64,000 bases of DNA from Planctomycetota bacterium. GTDB lineage: Bacteria; Planctomycetota; UBA8742; UBA2392. The stretch is from positions 52,230 through 116,229 of the forward strand of contig JADLFN010000051.1 in the NCBI GenBank assembly GCA_020845475.1, read 5' to 3'. The notes beneath the pieces were generated by a model, which made no database searches, had not been told where the DNA came from, and was given only the letters and a program-made list of their open reading frames with translations. The position numbers and the translations under genes are program-made. Positions 7,318 through 16,796 of the stretch are shown here, piece by piece (position 1 is the first letter of the stretch; each line of letters begins with the position of its first letter).

Positions 7318-10263
7318 TTGAAGCCATTGACCATTGCCGTGCTTACGGCGTTCCTCGTGCTGGCCAGTTCCCTTGCGCAATCGCAGGACGCCAAGCCGCC
7401 CGTGGATGAACGGCCGGCCAAAGAACGCGTAGCGGATTATCTGCGCCGCGCCAAACGACTGGCCGACTTCGGGCGGCCACTGCTTGCCCAGAAACAGCTT
7501 GATCTAGCCGCGCAGATTGACCCCTCCAGCCGCGACGTAATGCTTGCGCAGTTGCGCCTGTTCACGCGCAGCAGCGGCGAGATTGAGGGCGCTGCCAAGT
7601 GGGCGCAGGCGCTGGCCAAGAATTTTCCGGATGATTACGAATCGTGCTTTGAGATTGCCACTTACCTGTTCATCTCCCAGCCCGACCTCTCAGCGCCCAA
7701 TCCCACCAAGGAAAGCGAGGTCAAGGCGGCGATCGAGCGCTTGGAGGCGGAGCTGGCGGTGTTTCTGCCTCTTGCGGCTTTTGTGGCTGAACCGGGTGCA
7801 ACGCTGCCCCCCGATGCCAAGCCTAATTCCAGCCTCTCGCTGGCGTGGCTGGCGCGCGCGAGCCTGAAGTCCCCGCGCACCGGAGAGGTGGCACTGCTGG
7901 CCGCCAAAGAGCTGGACGTGCGCGCCTACCGCTTCGCCGGTTTTGCGCGCTTGAGTGATGCGCTCGCGCCCTTCGGCGCGGCTTCAAAGAAACTCTATGA
8001 AGCGGCGGCACCCCTTTATCGCCGCGCGTTCACCGCCAATCCTGAAGATCTGCTTTCGCGCGCGGCGCTTTGCAACGCGCTGTTCTGCATGGGCAAGTTT
8101 GAAGAAGCCCGCAAGGAATGTGAAATCACGCTGCTTGCCTCGGGGCCGCGTGCGCCCGTGACCAATCGCGTGGTCAGCATCCTGATAGACATTGCGACTC
8201 ATTTGGGCGACCTCGAGCTGCTGCTGCAAAACCTCGAAAAGCGCCACAAGGTCTATGACGACATTGACTCGGCGCTTGATCTTTCGGCGGCCAGGCGCAT
8301 CTCCAGCAAGGCCTGGCCCTTTGCGCGCTGGCGCGAGTATCGCGTCGTGTTTGAAATGCGCGGCGAAGCGCGGCTTCAGGGCTGCGGCCAGTTACTCGAG
8401 GCGCAGCCCGACTTTCTGGAGGTGCACCTGCTTGCGGCCGAAGCGCTTGTTGCGCGCGCCGAAATGATCACCGAAGACGCAGAGGCCCGCTCCAGCTGGT
8501 ACAAGGGCGCGCTAGAGGCCGTGGCGCGCGCGGGCGAGCTTACGAACACGCTGCCCGATGCCTCGCGTCTCAAGGCGCTGGCGCACTGGCACCTGGGTCA
8601 GTTCAAGGAATCAGCAGAAGCATTCGGCAAAACCGCCGAACTCGACCCCGATGACGGCCTGGCGGCAAGCTATGCCCGTGCCGCGCGAGACATTGCGGCA
8701 GGGCTTTACACGACCACGGATTTCACATTGATGGGCGCGGCCGAGGCCAACAACGACTTCAAGCAAAAGCGCATGGATCTCACGGCCCTGACCAAACGCG
8801 CCCCGAAATACTTCGACGCCTGGCTGGCGCTGGGCGAGGTGAGCTACCTGCTGCGCATGTTCCAGGAAGCCGCAATCGCCTACGACAAGGCACTGGAGCT
8901 TAGTCCTGACAACCTCCAGGCGCTTTACGGCTCGGGCCACTCCCGTCTGCACCTGGGCGAGCTTGAAGCTGCGCAGCGGCGCTTTGAGAAAGTGGAGCAG
9001 TTGCGCGCGAACTACCGGGGCATCACGCACTGGATCGTGATCGTGCGCAAGGCCGGCGAAAAGGGCGAGAAGCGCAAGAAGGCGCTGGCGCGCTGGCTGG
9101 AATCAAAGGAGAGCAACCTGTCCAAACAGGGCCAGATCGACGCGTTGCAAAACGCACTGGCTGCCGATGAATCGTTTGCCGAGGCATTGATTGATCTTGC
9201 TGTGATCATGCGTGAACAGGCACAGTCCAGCCCCGAGGCGTCGCTGCTGCTTGAGCGTGCTGAGAAGCTGCTCGCCAGCGCCTACCTCAACGCCGATGAC
9301 GATACGCAGCGCGCCTCGGCGCGCCTGGAGCTCGGGCGGGTGCGCATTCAGAAAAAATCCTTTGAGGCTGCGGCGGCGGATTTCGAAGCCGCGTTCGCGC
9401 TCGAGAAGAGCGATGGCTTTGCACTCATGATGGCCGCGCTTGCCCGCCGCGCGCTGGGCGATGAGGCCGGCGCGGGCGCGAACATGCGCCGGCTGTACGC
9501 GGAAGTTCCCGGTACGCTGTTGCTGCGTCCCTCCGATCAGGCCTTGACCCTGCTGGATCTGGGCAACGCCAAGGCGCAGGGTGCGCGTCACGTCACGCCA
9601 AGCTGGAACGTGGGCGACAAGCGCAGTTTCGATGTGCAGATTGAGGCCGCCGGTGAGGGCGGCGCGGTAGGCCGCCATGTGGTGAACTGGGCGTGCACGA
9701 TGCACATTGAGGTAGCCTCAACGCCCACGCTCAGCGGCACCTGGAAACTCATCGTCACGTTCTCGGACATCACCGGAAGCGTGATGCCAGAGGTTGCCAG
9801 TGCGCGCCTGCAAGTTGAGGTCAGCCCGTGGTTTGGCCTGGTGCGCAACCCCTTGCCGGCGGATGGCCGGCTGGCCAATGCGCTTGACCCGGCGGTTACA
9901 GCGCTGTGCGAGGTTCTGTGCATGGGCTTGGGTGACTCTCCCATCATGCCGGACTATGCCTGGCGCAACGATCGCACCCAAGGGCCTCCGCGTTTTGACG
10001 CCGAGGACAGCCTCGAGGCCACGGTCATTGAGAAGATTCTTGGCGATACAACTGTTGTGCGGCGTGTGGCGGCCAAGGGCCGCTATGCCGGCGGCGATCC
10101 GGCCTATGTAAACGATGGCGGGCGCGTTGACGCCTGTGCGGAGATCGTGGGTGAGCGGCGTGTGTTGCGCAAGCTGACGTTGGTCATTGACAACGAGCAA
10201 TTGGCCGCGAGCGACGATGACGTGCTTTCCTCCAGGCTCAGCGTGACACTCAAGGCGAAGTAA
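7318..10263 (+). CDS. Large exported TPR protein
   Basis: 981 aa. Signal peptide (LTIAVLTAFLVLASSLAQS), then a long alpha-helical solenoid with many degenerate TPR units. The clearest are residues ~425-455 (HWHLGQFKESAEAFGKTAEL), ~497-560 (WLALGEVSYLLRMFQEAAIA and following) and ~655-700. The last ~220 residues form a beta-rich domain starting near TPSWNVGDKRSFDVQIEA. The function is likely scaffold-type protein-protein interaction in the periplasm; no enzyme motif is seen. The start is TTG 7318, supported by TTGGAG at good spacing and by the signal peptide beginning there. Confidence 0.8.
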   Translation: MKPLTIAVLTAFLVLASSLAQSQDAKPPVDERPAKERVADYLRRAKRLADFGRPLLAQKQLDLAAQIDPSSRDVMLAQLRLFTRSSGEIEGAAKWAQALAKNFPDDYESCFEIATYLFISQPDLSAPNPTKESEVKAAIERLEAELAVFLPLAAFVAEPGATLPPDAKPNSSLSLAWLARASLKSPRTGEVALLAAKELDVRAYRFAGFARLSDALAPFGAASKKLYEAAAPLYRRAFTANPEDLLSRAALCNALFCMGKFEEARKECEITLLASGPRAPVTNRVVSILIDIATHLGDLELLLQNLEKRHKVYDDIDSALDLSAARRISSKAWPFARWREYRVVFEMRGEARLQGCGQLLEAQPDFLEVHLLAAEALVARAEMITEDAEARSSWYKGALEAVARAGELTNTLPDASRLKALAHWHLGQFKESAEAFGKTAELDPDDGLAASYARAARDIAAGLYTTTDFTLMGAAEANNDFKQKRMDLTALTKRAPKYFDAWLALGEVSYLLRMFQEAAIAYDKALELSPDNLQALYGSGHSRLHLGELEAAQRRFEKVEQLRANYRGITHWIVIVRKAGEKGEKRKKALARWLESKESNLSKQGQIDALQNALAADESFAEALIDLAVIMREQAQSSPEASLLLERAEKLLASAYLNADDDTQRASARLELGRVRIQKKSFEAAAADFEAAFALEKSDGFALMMAALARRALGDEAGAGANMRRLYAEVPGTLLLRPSDQALTLLDLGNAKAQGARHVTPSWNVGDKRSFDVQIEAAGEGGAVGRHVVNWACTMHIEVASTPTLSGTWKLIVTFSDITGSVMPEVASARLQVEVSPWFGLVRNPLPADGRLANALDPAVTALCEVLCMGLGDSPIMPDYAWRNDRTQGPPRFDAEDSLEATVIEKILGDTTVVRRVAAKGRYAGGDPAYVNDGGRVDACAEIVGERRVLRKLTLVIDNEQLAASDDDVLSSRLSVTLKAK

Positions 10264-10347
10264 TCTGCCCCGCTTCCGTAGTGGAAACTGGCATCGCGTG
10301 TAGCCGCGCTATAACATGTGCAGCCATAACGACTTCGTGGAGGCTCT

Positions 10348-10833
10348 ATGTCTGTCGGCATCACGCTGTTGTTCATCGAAAAACGTGCTGAGGCTGTGCG
10401 CCTTTGCGCCGCCCTGACCGAGCCCTTTGCGACTGGCACCGTTCCCGGCCACGAGGCCGATTTGATGAAGGACTACAAACTGATCTCGGAGCGTTTGCGC
10501 AGCGCGCTCGATGAACTCAAGGAGTGCAACAAACAGCTCGATAGCGACAAGACAATCGAGCCGGGCGATGTGCGCAACGGCAAGCAGCGCGTGGGCACGA
10601 TTGTGCAGGAAATTGCCCGCTGCGCGCAGGATTTTGCGGCCCAGGTGCGTTTCTTCCAGGCCATGAATCCCAAGCACGCGCCTGCTTCCGTGCCCTACTT
10701 GAAAGCCTTTGAAGATACCGACCGCGCCACGCGCGAGTTGATTGGCGAAGACACCAGCCCCGCTGAGGGCGAAGAACTCGCACCCGCCGAGAGCGAGCAG
10801 GCCCCGCCTGACGCTGACCCGATGCTGATGTAA
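10348..10833 (+). CDS. Hypothetical protein, helical with acidic tail
   Basis: 161 aa, unrecognised. Mostly predicted helix (a possible antiparallel coiled pair over residues ~30-105) and an acidic Pro/Glu/Ala-rich tail (~135-161). No signal peptide or membrane helix. ATG 10348 follows GGAGGC. It is an isolated gene between the TPR gene and a heptad-repeat element whose internal hairpin could terminate it. Confidence 0.7.
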   Translation: MSVGITLLFIEKRAEAVRLCAALTEPFATGTVPGHEADLMKDYKLISERLRSALDELKECNKQLDSDKTIEPGDVRNGKQRVGTIVQEIARCAQDFAAQVRFFQAMNPKHAPASVPYLKAFEDTDRATRELIGEDTSPAEGEELAPAESEQAPPDADPMLM

Positions 10834-10836
10834 ACG

Positions 10837-10982
10837 AAGTCAGAGGTCAGAGATCAGAAAGGGCGCGCCTTGGCGCGCCCGATAGTTTTCCACAACTGTG
10901 TTCCCTGTTTCCAATAGTCGGTCGGTCCTGCTACAAAGCGGGGAGTAGAAACACTTCTGACCTCTGACCTCTGACCTCTGAA
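10837..10982. repeat. Inverted heptad-repeat element A
   Basis: Left arm 10837-10860 (GAAGTCA GAGGTCA GAGATCA ...) and right arm 10955-10982 (TTCTGACCTCTGACCTCTGA...) are inverted copies of a degenerate 7-bp repeat, GAGGTCA, around a ~94-bp spacer holding a strong hairpin. The right arm ends 5 bp before the thyX ATG. It shares its heptamer with element B. Confidence 0.85.
10861..10880 (+). terminator. GC-rich hairpin inside element A
   Basis: A perfect 9-bp stem GGGCGCGCC/GGCGCGCCC with TT loop, followed by GATAGTTTTCC. Possible terminator of the 10348 gene; the T tract is short and offset. Confidence 0.5.
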
Positions 10983-10987
10983 TTCCC

Positions 10988-11935
10988 ATGAAGTTCTTCA
11001 ACCGCGCACAAATCTATCTCGTTGGCAAGCAGGTGATGTCCGACGCCGACGCCCGCCGCTTTCTTGAGGAGGAGGGCACGTCGTGGTTGACCGATACCGC
11101 CATCGACGGCGAAAAGATTCCCGAGCTTGCCGGCCGCATGTGCTACATGAGTTTTGGCGATAAGCAGGGCCGCAAGTCGAACAAAGACTATCTAGGCCAT
11201 ATCCTGCAGGTTGGCCACGGAAGCGTGCTTGAGCACACGGTGTTCAACTTCATTTTCACTGGCGTGTCGCGCTCGCTGACGCACGAGCTCATCCGCCATC
11301 GCGCGGGATTTGGCTACTCGCAGCTTTCGCAGCGCTACGTGGATGAGCGCGACGCCAGTTTCGTGATTCCGCCCGCCATCCAGGGCAACGCCGAACTTGA
11401 GCAGGCCCTGCGCGGCTTCTGTGAAAACACCAGCAAGCTCTACGCGGAATTGACCGATAAGCTCGCCGACAAATACACCAGCCCCGGCCAACTGGTCGAT
11501 TTCGCGCTGCGCGAGGAGCTGCTCGTCGCCAAAGACGAAGGCTTCGCCTTCAAGCCCGGGCATGGCGAGGCCAGGCCACCGGCGGGAACACGCAGTATTG
11601 CCGAGTGGGCGACTTTCGTTGAGAGCGACAAAGAGGCCAACAAGTACCTCAAGAAAGTCACCCTGACTGCGCGGCGCAAAACGGCGCGCGAAGCGGCGCG
11701 CTGCGTGCTGCCCAACGCGACGGAAACGAAGATTTTCGTGACGGCCAACGCGCGCGCGTTGCGGCATTTCATTGAGCTGCGCGGCGATATCCACGCCGAG
11801 GCGGAGATCAGGGCGCTGGCCTGCGACGTGTGCCGTCTCATGATCAAGGAAGCACCGAATCTGTTTGGCGATTACGAGGTGGTCAAGCTGCCCGACGGCA
11901 GCGAGCGCACCCGAACGAAGCATCGCAAGGTGTAG
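10988..11935 (+). CDS. thyX: Flavin-dependent thymidylate synthase ThyX
   Basis: 315 aa. Makes dTMP from dUMP with FAD, NADPH and methylene-tetrahydrofolate; independent of ThyA. The family signature is at residues 103-116, RHRAGFGYSQLSQR, preceded by GHGSVLEHT (FAD/dUMP site) and followed by a C-terminal RHFIELRGDIHAEAEIR region. RHR is separated from the next conserved Ser by eight residues rather than the textbook seven. The protein is longer than the ~220-aa minimal enzymes, as in several deep-branching phyla. The ATG lies next to repeat arm A with no clear Shine-Dalgarno. Confidence 0.93.
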   Translation: MKFFNRAQIYLVGKQVMSDADARRFLEEEGTSWLTDTAIDGEKIPELAGRMCYMSFGDKQGRKSNKDYLGHILQVGHGSVLEHTVFNFIFTGVSRSLTHELIRHRAGFGYSQLSQRYVDERDASFVIPPAIQGNAELEQALRGFCENTSKLYAELTDKLADKYTSPGQLVDFALREELLVAKDEGFAFKPGHGEARPPAGTRSIAEWATFVESDKEANKYLKKVTLTARRKTAREAARCVLPNATETKIFVTANARALRHFIELRGDIHAEAEIRALACDVCRLMIKEAPNLFGDYEVVKLPDGSERTRTKHRKV

Positions 11936-11976
11936 TTGCCGCCGGTTCGTGCTAGAATGAAGACAAGAGGTGGCCC

Positions 11977-12327
11977 ATGCCCGAGAAAACGAAGACCGAA
12001 GCCAAAGCCGAGGCCAAGCCCGGCAAAGAGATTCTTGAGGAAGTGAAGGAAGAAGCCAAGGCCGTGGCCAAGACCGCCAAGAAGGCCGCAAAATTCGCGG
12101 CCGCCAAGGCCGGCGATCTTGCTTCAGCCGCGAACAGCAAGGCCATCGCTGGCAGCAACTGGCTGACACAAAAGCTGGCCGAAGAACTCCGCTACGCCGC
12201 TGATTGGCTGAGCGACAAAGAAAAGCGCGTCAGCCCGGCCGACTTGTTGCAGAAGGCCGCCAAGAAGATGATCAAGAAGCTGCGCAAGAAGCACAACAAA
12301 GGCGAAGAATTCGGCCCCAAGAAGTAG
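11977..12327 (+). CDS. Small Lys/Ala/Glu-rich basic protein
   Basis: 116 aa. The first half is repetitive Lys-Ala-Glu (EAKAVAKTAKKAAKFAAAKA), resembling the tails of histone-H1-like and PHA-granule-associated proteins. The second half is a less biased amphipathic region ending in the basic stretch KKMIKKLRKKHNKG. It might bind nucleic acid or form an LEA-like helix; neither is proven. A good AAGAGGTG precedes the ATG. It is followed by a GC-rich hairpin at 12349. Confidence 0.7.
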   Translation: MPEKTKTEAKAEAKPGKEILEEVKEEAKAVAKTAKKAAKFAAAKAGDLASAANSKAIAGSNWLTQKLAEELRYAADWLSDKEKRVSPADLLQKAAKKMIKKLRKKHNKGEEFGPKK

Positions 12328-12348
12328 GGACGCTGAATGGCGAATGAC

Positions 12349-12375
12349 GCGGCCCGGGCATTGAGCCCGGGTCGC
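12349..12375. terminator. Hairpin between convergent genes
   Basis: An 11-bp stem (one G-T pair), GCGGCCCGGGC with GCCCGGGTCGC, and an ATTGA loop, between two convergent genes. Followed by ACGTTATTT on the plus strand. Probably a shared terminator, with a poor T tract. Confidence 0.55.
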
Positions 12376-12378
12376 ACG

Positions 12379-12612
12379 TTATTTGTTCAGTTCATAGGTG
12401 CGCGAGCCAGCCTTGCGCAGCCGGCCCTTGGCCACGAGTTCGTCCCACACTTCCTGCGGCCACTGATTGGGCGGCTCGATGGCCGTGATCTGCGGTGCGC
12501 CTTTGCTCAAATGCGCAGCCGGCGCAGAGCTTGACGAAGCATCATTCTGGTAAATCTTCAGCCGCTTCTTGAAGGCCTTGAACGCGGCATCGAGAGTCTC
12601 TTTGTCGGCCAT
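12379..12612 (-). CDS. Small conserved-looking hypothetical protein
   Basis: 77 aa, not recognised. A helical N-terminus (ETLDAAFKAFKKRLKIYQ), a Ser/Ala linker, and a C-terminal segment (WPQEVWDELVAKGRLRKAG) that looks like the end of a small winged-helix unit with a final beta strand SRTYEL. Good AGAGGAA ribosome site before ATG 12612. Convergent with the basic protein gene. Confidence 0.65.
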   Translation of the reverse strand: MADKETLDAAFKAFKKRLKIYQNDASSSSAPAAHLSKGAPQITAIEPPNQWPQEVWDELVAKGRLRKAGSRTYELNK

Positions 12613-12786
12613 GTCCGTTCCTCTTTGGAGGCAGGAAGTCTAGCACCCGAGCGAGCCGGCAGGGAGCAGATAGCACGGCCAGCTGGCGGCGCGGGGCCTG
12701 CCGGAATTCATGCAGCGCGACAAGCGCACTGGATGCTTCGCACGGAAATGGCAACATATCGGCAATCAGAAACACGAGGACAACCC

Positions 12787-13980
12787 ATGAACACTCGCCA
12801 TTTTAACACCGCCCGACGCCGCTTCCTCGCCGCTTCCGCGCTGGGCCTGTCCGGCGCGGCTATTGCCTCGCTTGCGGGTGAGGCCATGGCTCAGGATGCA
12901 AAGCAGCCGGAGCCAGCCAAGCCCAAGTTTGATCTCTCGGCCGTCAAGCGCGGCACACTGTTGGGCTGCGGCAATCAGGTGAATGTTGAGACCGGCGAGA
13001 AGCGCCAGGTGCTCTCGATTGTCGATCTCGACGCTGAGGCACTTACGCCCCGGCTTGTTGTCATGAGTTTCCTTGGCCACGGCTTTGCCCCTGACCCGCG
13101 CGACCCCTACAAGATGGTCATTTTTGAAAAGCACGGCCCCGGCTGCGTCGAGATCGACCTGGCCAAGGGCGAAGTCACCCGCAAGCTTTCCGCCGTCAAG
13201 GGCGCGCAGTTCTACGGCCATGGCGCGTTTTCGCCCGATGGTGCGACGCTTTACGACACTGAGTCGATTATCGAGGAAAACTATCGCGGGATCATCGCGA
13301 TCCGCGACGGCACCACGTTCGAGCTCAAGGGTGAATTCCCCACGTTCGGGGCCGCGCCGCATGATTGCCAGTTGATAGACGGCGGCAAGGTCATGGCGAT
13401 CACGAACGGCGGCGGCAAGCTCGATGGCGCTAAGCCCTGCGTCACGTATGTGGACGTCGAAAAGAAAACGCTGATCGAGAAGATTGAATTCGAAAGCGAG
13501 AAGCTCAACGCCGGCCACCTGTTGATCGGCAAGAAGGGCGACCTTGCGGTGGCCCACGCGCGCCGCGACGGCCTGCCCGAGGATGCTCTGGGCGCGGTGT
13601 CCGTGCGACCCAAGGGCGGCAAGTTCAAGACACTGACGACGCCCGAGGACACCTGGAAGAAGATGGTGGGGGAGACGCTCTCGCTGGCGTTCAATGAAGA
13701 AACGCGCGTGGTGGCCGCAACTAACCCCTACGGCAACGTGGTCACGTTCTGGGACATGGACAGCGGCGAGCTCAAGAAGGAATACGCGAAGTCAAAGAAC
13801 CCGCGCGGCATTGTGCTGACGCTGGACAACGCGTTTTTTGTGCTCAGCTACGGCAAAGAGCAGCCGGCGGTGGGCCTGCTTGACGCCAAGACGCTGGCGC
13901 CGGTTTCGGGCTCGAAGTTCGATAACGCGCCGATCTCGGGCAGCCACATGTTCATGCACGCGATGCCGCCGGTGGCTTGA
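12787..13980 (+). CDS. DUF1513 family beta-propeller protein with Tat signal
   Basis: 397 aa. Twin-arginine signal (RRRFLAASALGLSGAAIA), cleaved probably after AMA. The body matches DUF1513: GHGFAPDPRDP, YGHGAFSPDGATLYDTE, APHDCQLIDGG and the C-terminal GSHMFMHA. It is a WD40-like propeller, possibly redox- or metal-related. Elsewhere DUF1513 genes often sit beside imelysin/EfeO iron-uptake genes; none is seen here. The start is ATG 12787 behind GAGGA; the open frame upstream is not coding. Export would use the Tat system (tatA at 5964). Confidence 0.82.
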   Translation: MNTRHFNTARRRFLAASALGLSGAAIASLAGEAMAQDAKQPEPAKPKFDLSAVKRGTLLGCGNQVNVETGEKRQVLSIVDLDAEALTPRLVVMSFLGHGFAPDPRDPYKMVIFEKHGPGCVEIDLAKGEVTRKLSAVKGAQFYGHGAFSPDGATLYDTESIIEENYRGIIAIRDGTTFELKGEFPTFGAAPHDCQLIDGGKVMAITNGGGKLDGAKPCVTYVDVEKKTLIEKIEFESEKLNAGHLLIGKKGDLAVAHARRDGLPEDALGAVSVRPKGGKFKTLTTPEDTWKKMVGETLSLAFNEETRVVAATNPYGNVVTFWDMDSGELKKEYAKSKNPRGIVLTLDNAFFVLSYGKEQPAVGLLDAKTLAPVSGSKFDNAPISGSHMFMHAMPPVA

Positions 13981-14020
13981 GCGGGCCGGAGCTTCAAGGG
14001 GCGGTGAGGAGCGATTGGGG

Positions 14021-16684
14021 TTACTTGCGCGTCTTTGCTACTTTGATGCCGGCGTCAAGCTCGCCAAACTCGTCCTGGCTCAAGCCGGTGGAAACGCCAA
14101 TCGTGTACAGCAACTCGGCAAACGCCACTTCTTTTTCCACCAGTGCGCGCCTGCCGAAGTGAAGCGCGATATTGGCCTTGAGCGAGAGCGCCTCGGCATT
14201 CTTTTCATCTTCATCAAGCAGCAAATCCAGCATGTTCAACACGCGTGCAAGTTTCGCGTGAAACTTGTCCAGTTGGGCGCCGTCCTGGGTGCCCATTTTG
14301 GCCTGCTGGTAAAGTGAACGCACTTCATCGAGCCGCTGCTTGAAGCGCGATTCGCGGCCGGCGCGCTGCTGATAATCATGCTCGGCCAACAGGGCCTGTG
14401 AGAAGCGCGCGCTGACGTCGTCGGTTCCGCTCTTGGCCTCTTCATTTTCCGGATCAATCTTGAGCGCGCGGTCAAATGCGGTGCGGGCCTCAATCAGGAA
14501 GTCGCGCGCGGCCTTGAAATCACCCTTGGACTGCGCGTCCTTGGACTTGTCGCGCGCCGTGTTGCCTTCGGAAATCAGCTGCGGTATGCGCTCAAGCTCT
14601 TTCTGTTGCAGGTAGAAAACCGTGCCAGCCGCGCTGACAATGAGCGCTACCACAACCAGCAGGCTGGTCAGCACCATGCGCTTGTTGCGCGACATCCATT
14701 TGCCGAGCAATTGCCCGATGGAGTACTTCACGGCCGCCATGGTGCGGCCTTCCATGTAATTGCGGATATTGACCATCAGCTCGCGCACGGTGGCCAGGCG
14801 CTTGTCGCGACTCTTGGCCAGGCAGCGAAGCGCCAGATCGTCGAGTTCGGGCGCGATCGCGCGGTCCAGGTTGCGGCGGGAGGGCGGTTCCGGGTCGAAG
14901 GTGCGCACCTGTTCCAGCACCTCATCGCTGGTTTTTCCCGTCCAGGGCGAGCGCAGGCTGAGCAACTCGTAGAGAATCACGCCCAGCGCGAAAATGTCGC
15001 TCTCCACGCCCAGCGCGTCGGTTTCGCCTTTGGCCTGTTCGGGTGACATGTAGGAGGGCGTGCCGACGATCGCGCCCACCATGGTGGCCCCAAATTCGCT
15101 TTCCATGCGGTCGGAAATCACGGCCTTTTCATGCGCGTCCTTCTCGTTGCGCGCAACGATTTTCGAAACGCCCCAGTCCATGATCTGCACTTCGCCAAAT
15201 CGGCCGACCATGATGTTGGCGGGTTTGAGGTCGCGGTGAATCACGCCGCGCGAGTGGGCAAAGGCGATGCCTTCACACAACTTCAGGAACATTTCCAGCA
15301 GGCGCGAGATCGTCCATTCACGAAGTGTGTCTTTGTCGCCGGCGCGCAGCTTGTTGAGTATCTCGTTCAGGCCCCAGCCCTCAACGAGCTTCATCGTGAA
15401 ATACAGGTTGCCCTTGCCGTCGATGCCGATTTCGTGCACGGGCACGATGTTGGGGTGCTCGAGCTGGCCCGTGATCTGGGCTTCCTCGAGGAAGCGCTCG
15501 ACGAGGTCGCGGCGGTCCACGAGTTCTTTGCGCAGAACTTTCAGCGCCACGCTGCGGCGCAAATCCGTGTCTTCTACTTCCAATACTTTACCCATGCCGC
15601 CGCGGGCAATTTCGCGCACCACCACGTAGCGCCGCCTTGCAGTCTGGGTTTGTTTGGAAAGCCCGGCAAAGCCGGTGGCGCCCTTGCCGCCTCCAACATC
15701 GACGCCCGTGCCAAGCGACATCTTGGTGCGCAATTGGGCGACGGTCATTTCCGAGGCATCAATCACCGCCCCAGCCTTCTCAACGTCGGTCGTGTCAAAG
15801 CTCTGGCGCTCTGTGACGGGCTTCTTACTCTGCCCCTGGGCCGTGGTCTTGCTTCCCGCGGTGGTCACCAACGCCTTTTCAGTTACGACGTTCGAAGTGT
15901 CCTTCTCTTTCGGCAGCGGTGGCCCCAGCGTGAAGCCGCGATCGCTGTTCGGCTCCATGTCAACCAGCTCTGTCGGTTTCTTGGGCGGCTCGCGTTTGAC
16001 GCGGTTGGTCTCGGCGTCGCCTTTTTCACGCGCGCGCGAAGTCGCGTCGTCGTCGGCCGGCGGCGGCATGGTGAAACCCTGATCAAAGCCAGGCTCGTCC
16101 TCAACGATTTCTGAAGGCCTGCGGATATCGCGCTGCACCGCGGGAACCTGCTTGGTCTGGACGTCAGTCGGGCGCTTTTTTGCTGGCGGGCTCGCGGGCG
16201 GCGGCATGGTGAAGCCTCGCTCGTCGTTGTTGTCTTCTTCAACGACAACGTTCATGCCATCAGCGCTGCGGGTGCTGTCAGTCGGGTCGCCCTTGGCAAG
16301 CTCGCTGATGGCCTCGCTCTCTTCAAAGAGTGAATCGCCGCTGCGTTGCAGCGGAGGCAGGTGCTCCATTTCCAACGGAGCGGCGGGTGGGGGAGTGCCC
16401 GTGGGGATGCCGGTTTCCTCGGCAATCTTCTGGAGCTTGGCTTTGGGGTCGTCGAAGCCCGCAAAGTCGCCGCCCTGCGGTGGTGGGGTTAATTCGCCAA
16501 CGATACTTTTAGCACTGGCCGAATCCAGGAACCCGACCTCCACGGCGACCGCTTCCACGGCCACGTTGCCGCCGTTACTGAGGCGGCGCTTGAGCTCCCT
16601 GCGCAAACTATCGGTTTGGGAACGCGTCAACAGCCGCTTTTGCAGCGCGCGATTCAGAAACTGCTCGTTGCGCGAGTCGTCCAT
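14021..16684 (-). CDS. Membrane-anchored Hanks-type Ser/Thr protein kinase
   Basis: 887 aa. The N-terminal ~340 residues are low-complexity Pro/Glu/Thr-rich and contain three GFT(M/L)xPP motifs spaced 46-47 residues apart. The kinase domain runs ~348-640: ARGGMGKV P-loop, ALKVLRK lysine, HRDLKPANIM catalytic loop, MDWGVSK in place of DFG, GTPSYMSPEQA activation end. One membrane helix lies at ~670-695 (VLTSLLVVVALIVSAAGTVF), followed by an outside helical/TPR-like region of ~190 residues. This is the usual PknB-like inside-out layout. Start: ATG 16684 preferred to TTG 16708; neither has a clear ribosome site. Confidence 0.9.
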   Translation of the reverse strand: MDDSRNEQFLNRALQKRLLTRSQTDSLRRELKRRLSNGGNVAVEAVAVEVGFLDSASAKSIVGELTPPPQGGDFAGFDDPKAKLQKIAEETGIPTGTPPPAAPLEMEHLPPLQRSGDSLFEESEAISELAKGDPTDSTRSADGMNVVVEEDNNDERGFTMPPPASPPAKKRPTDVQTKQVPAVQRDIRRPSEIVEDEPGFDQGFTMPPPADDDATSRAREKGDAETNRVKREPPKKPTELVDMEPNSDRGFTLGPPLPKEKDTSNVVTEKALVTTAGSKTTAQGQSKKPVTERQSFDTTDVEKAGAVIDASEMTVAQLRTKMSLGTGVDVGGGKGATGFAGLSKQTQTARRRYVVVREIARGGMGKVLEVEDTDLRRSVALKVLRKELVDRRDLVERFLEEAQITGQLEHPNIVPVHEIGIDGKGNLYFTMKLVEGWGLNEILNKLRAGDKDTLREWTISRLLEMFLKLCEGIAFAHSRGVIHRDLKPANIMVGRFGEVQIMDWGVSKIVARNEKDAHEKAVISDRMESEFGATMVGAIVGTPSYMSPEQAKGETDALGVESDIFALGVILYELLSLRSPWTGKTSDEVLEQVRTFDPEPPSRRNLDRAIAPELDDLALRCLAKSRDKRLATVRELMVNIRNYMEGRTMAAVKYSIGQLLGKWMSRNKRMVLTSLLVVVALIVSAAGTVFYLQQKELERIPQLISEGNTARDKSKDAQSKGDFKAARDFLIEARTAFDRALKIDPENEEAKSGTDDVSARFSQALLAEHDYQQRAGRESRFKQRLDEVRSLYQQAKMGTQDGAQLDKFHAKLARVLNMLDLLLDEDEKNAEALSLKANIALHFGRRALVEKEVAFAELLYTIGVSTGLSQDEFGELDAGIKVAKTRK

Positions 16685-16796
16685 GAGAAACCACAAAACA
16701 ACCAACAAACTGGAATTTTGCCCAGGTGCAGCGCGCCCGTATCAGTGTGGATATTAGTTTGGGTTTTGTGGATTCAAACGCCAAACACTTTTGGCT

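Noticed and set aside
10886..10895. DnaA-box-like TTTTCCACAA in the spacer of element A
   Set aside because: Single imperfect site, no cluster, no dnaA/dnaN or GC-skew evidence for an origin.
10837..10982. Heptad arms considered as a CRISPR array
   Set aside because: Repeats are 7 bp, contiguous and inverted with no spacers; no cas genes in the window.
15131..16114. 327-aa open frame opposite the membrane kinase
   Set aside because: Lies wholly over the kinase domain and shows no fold; a shadow frame.
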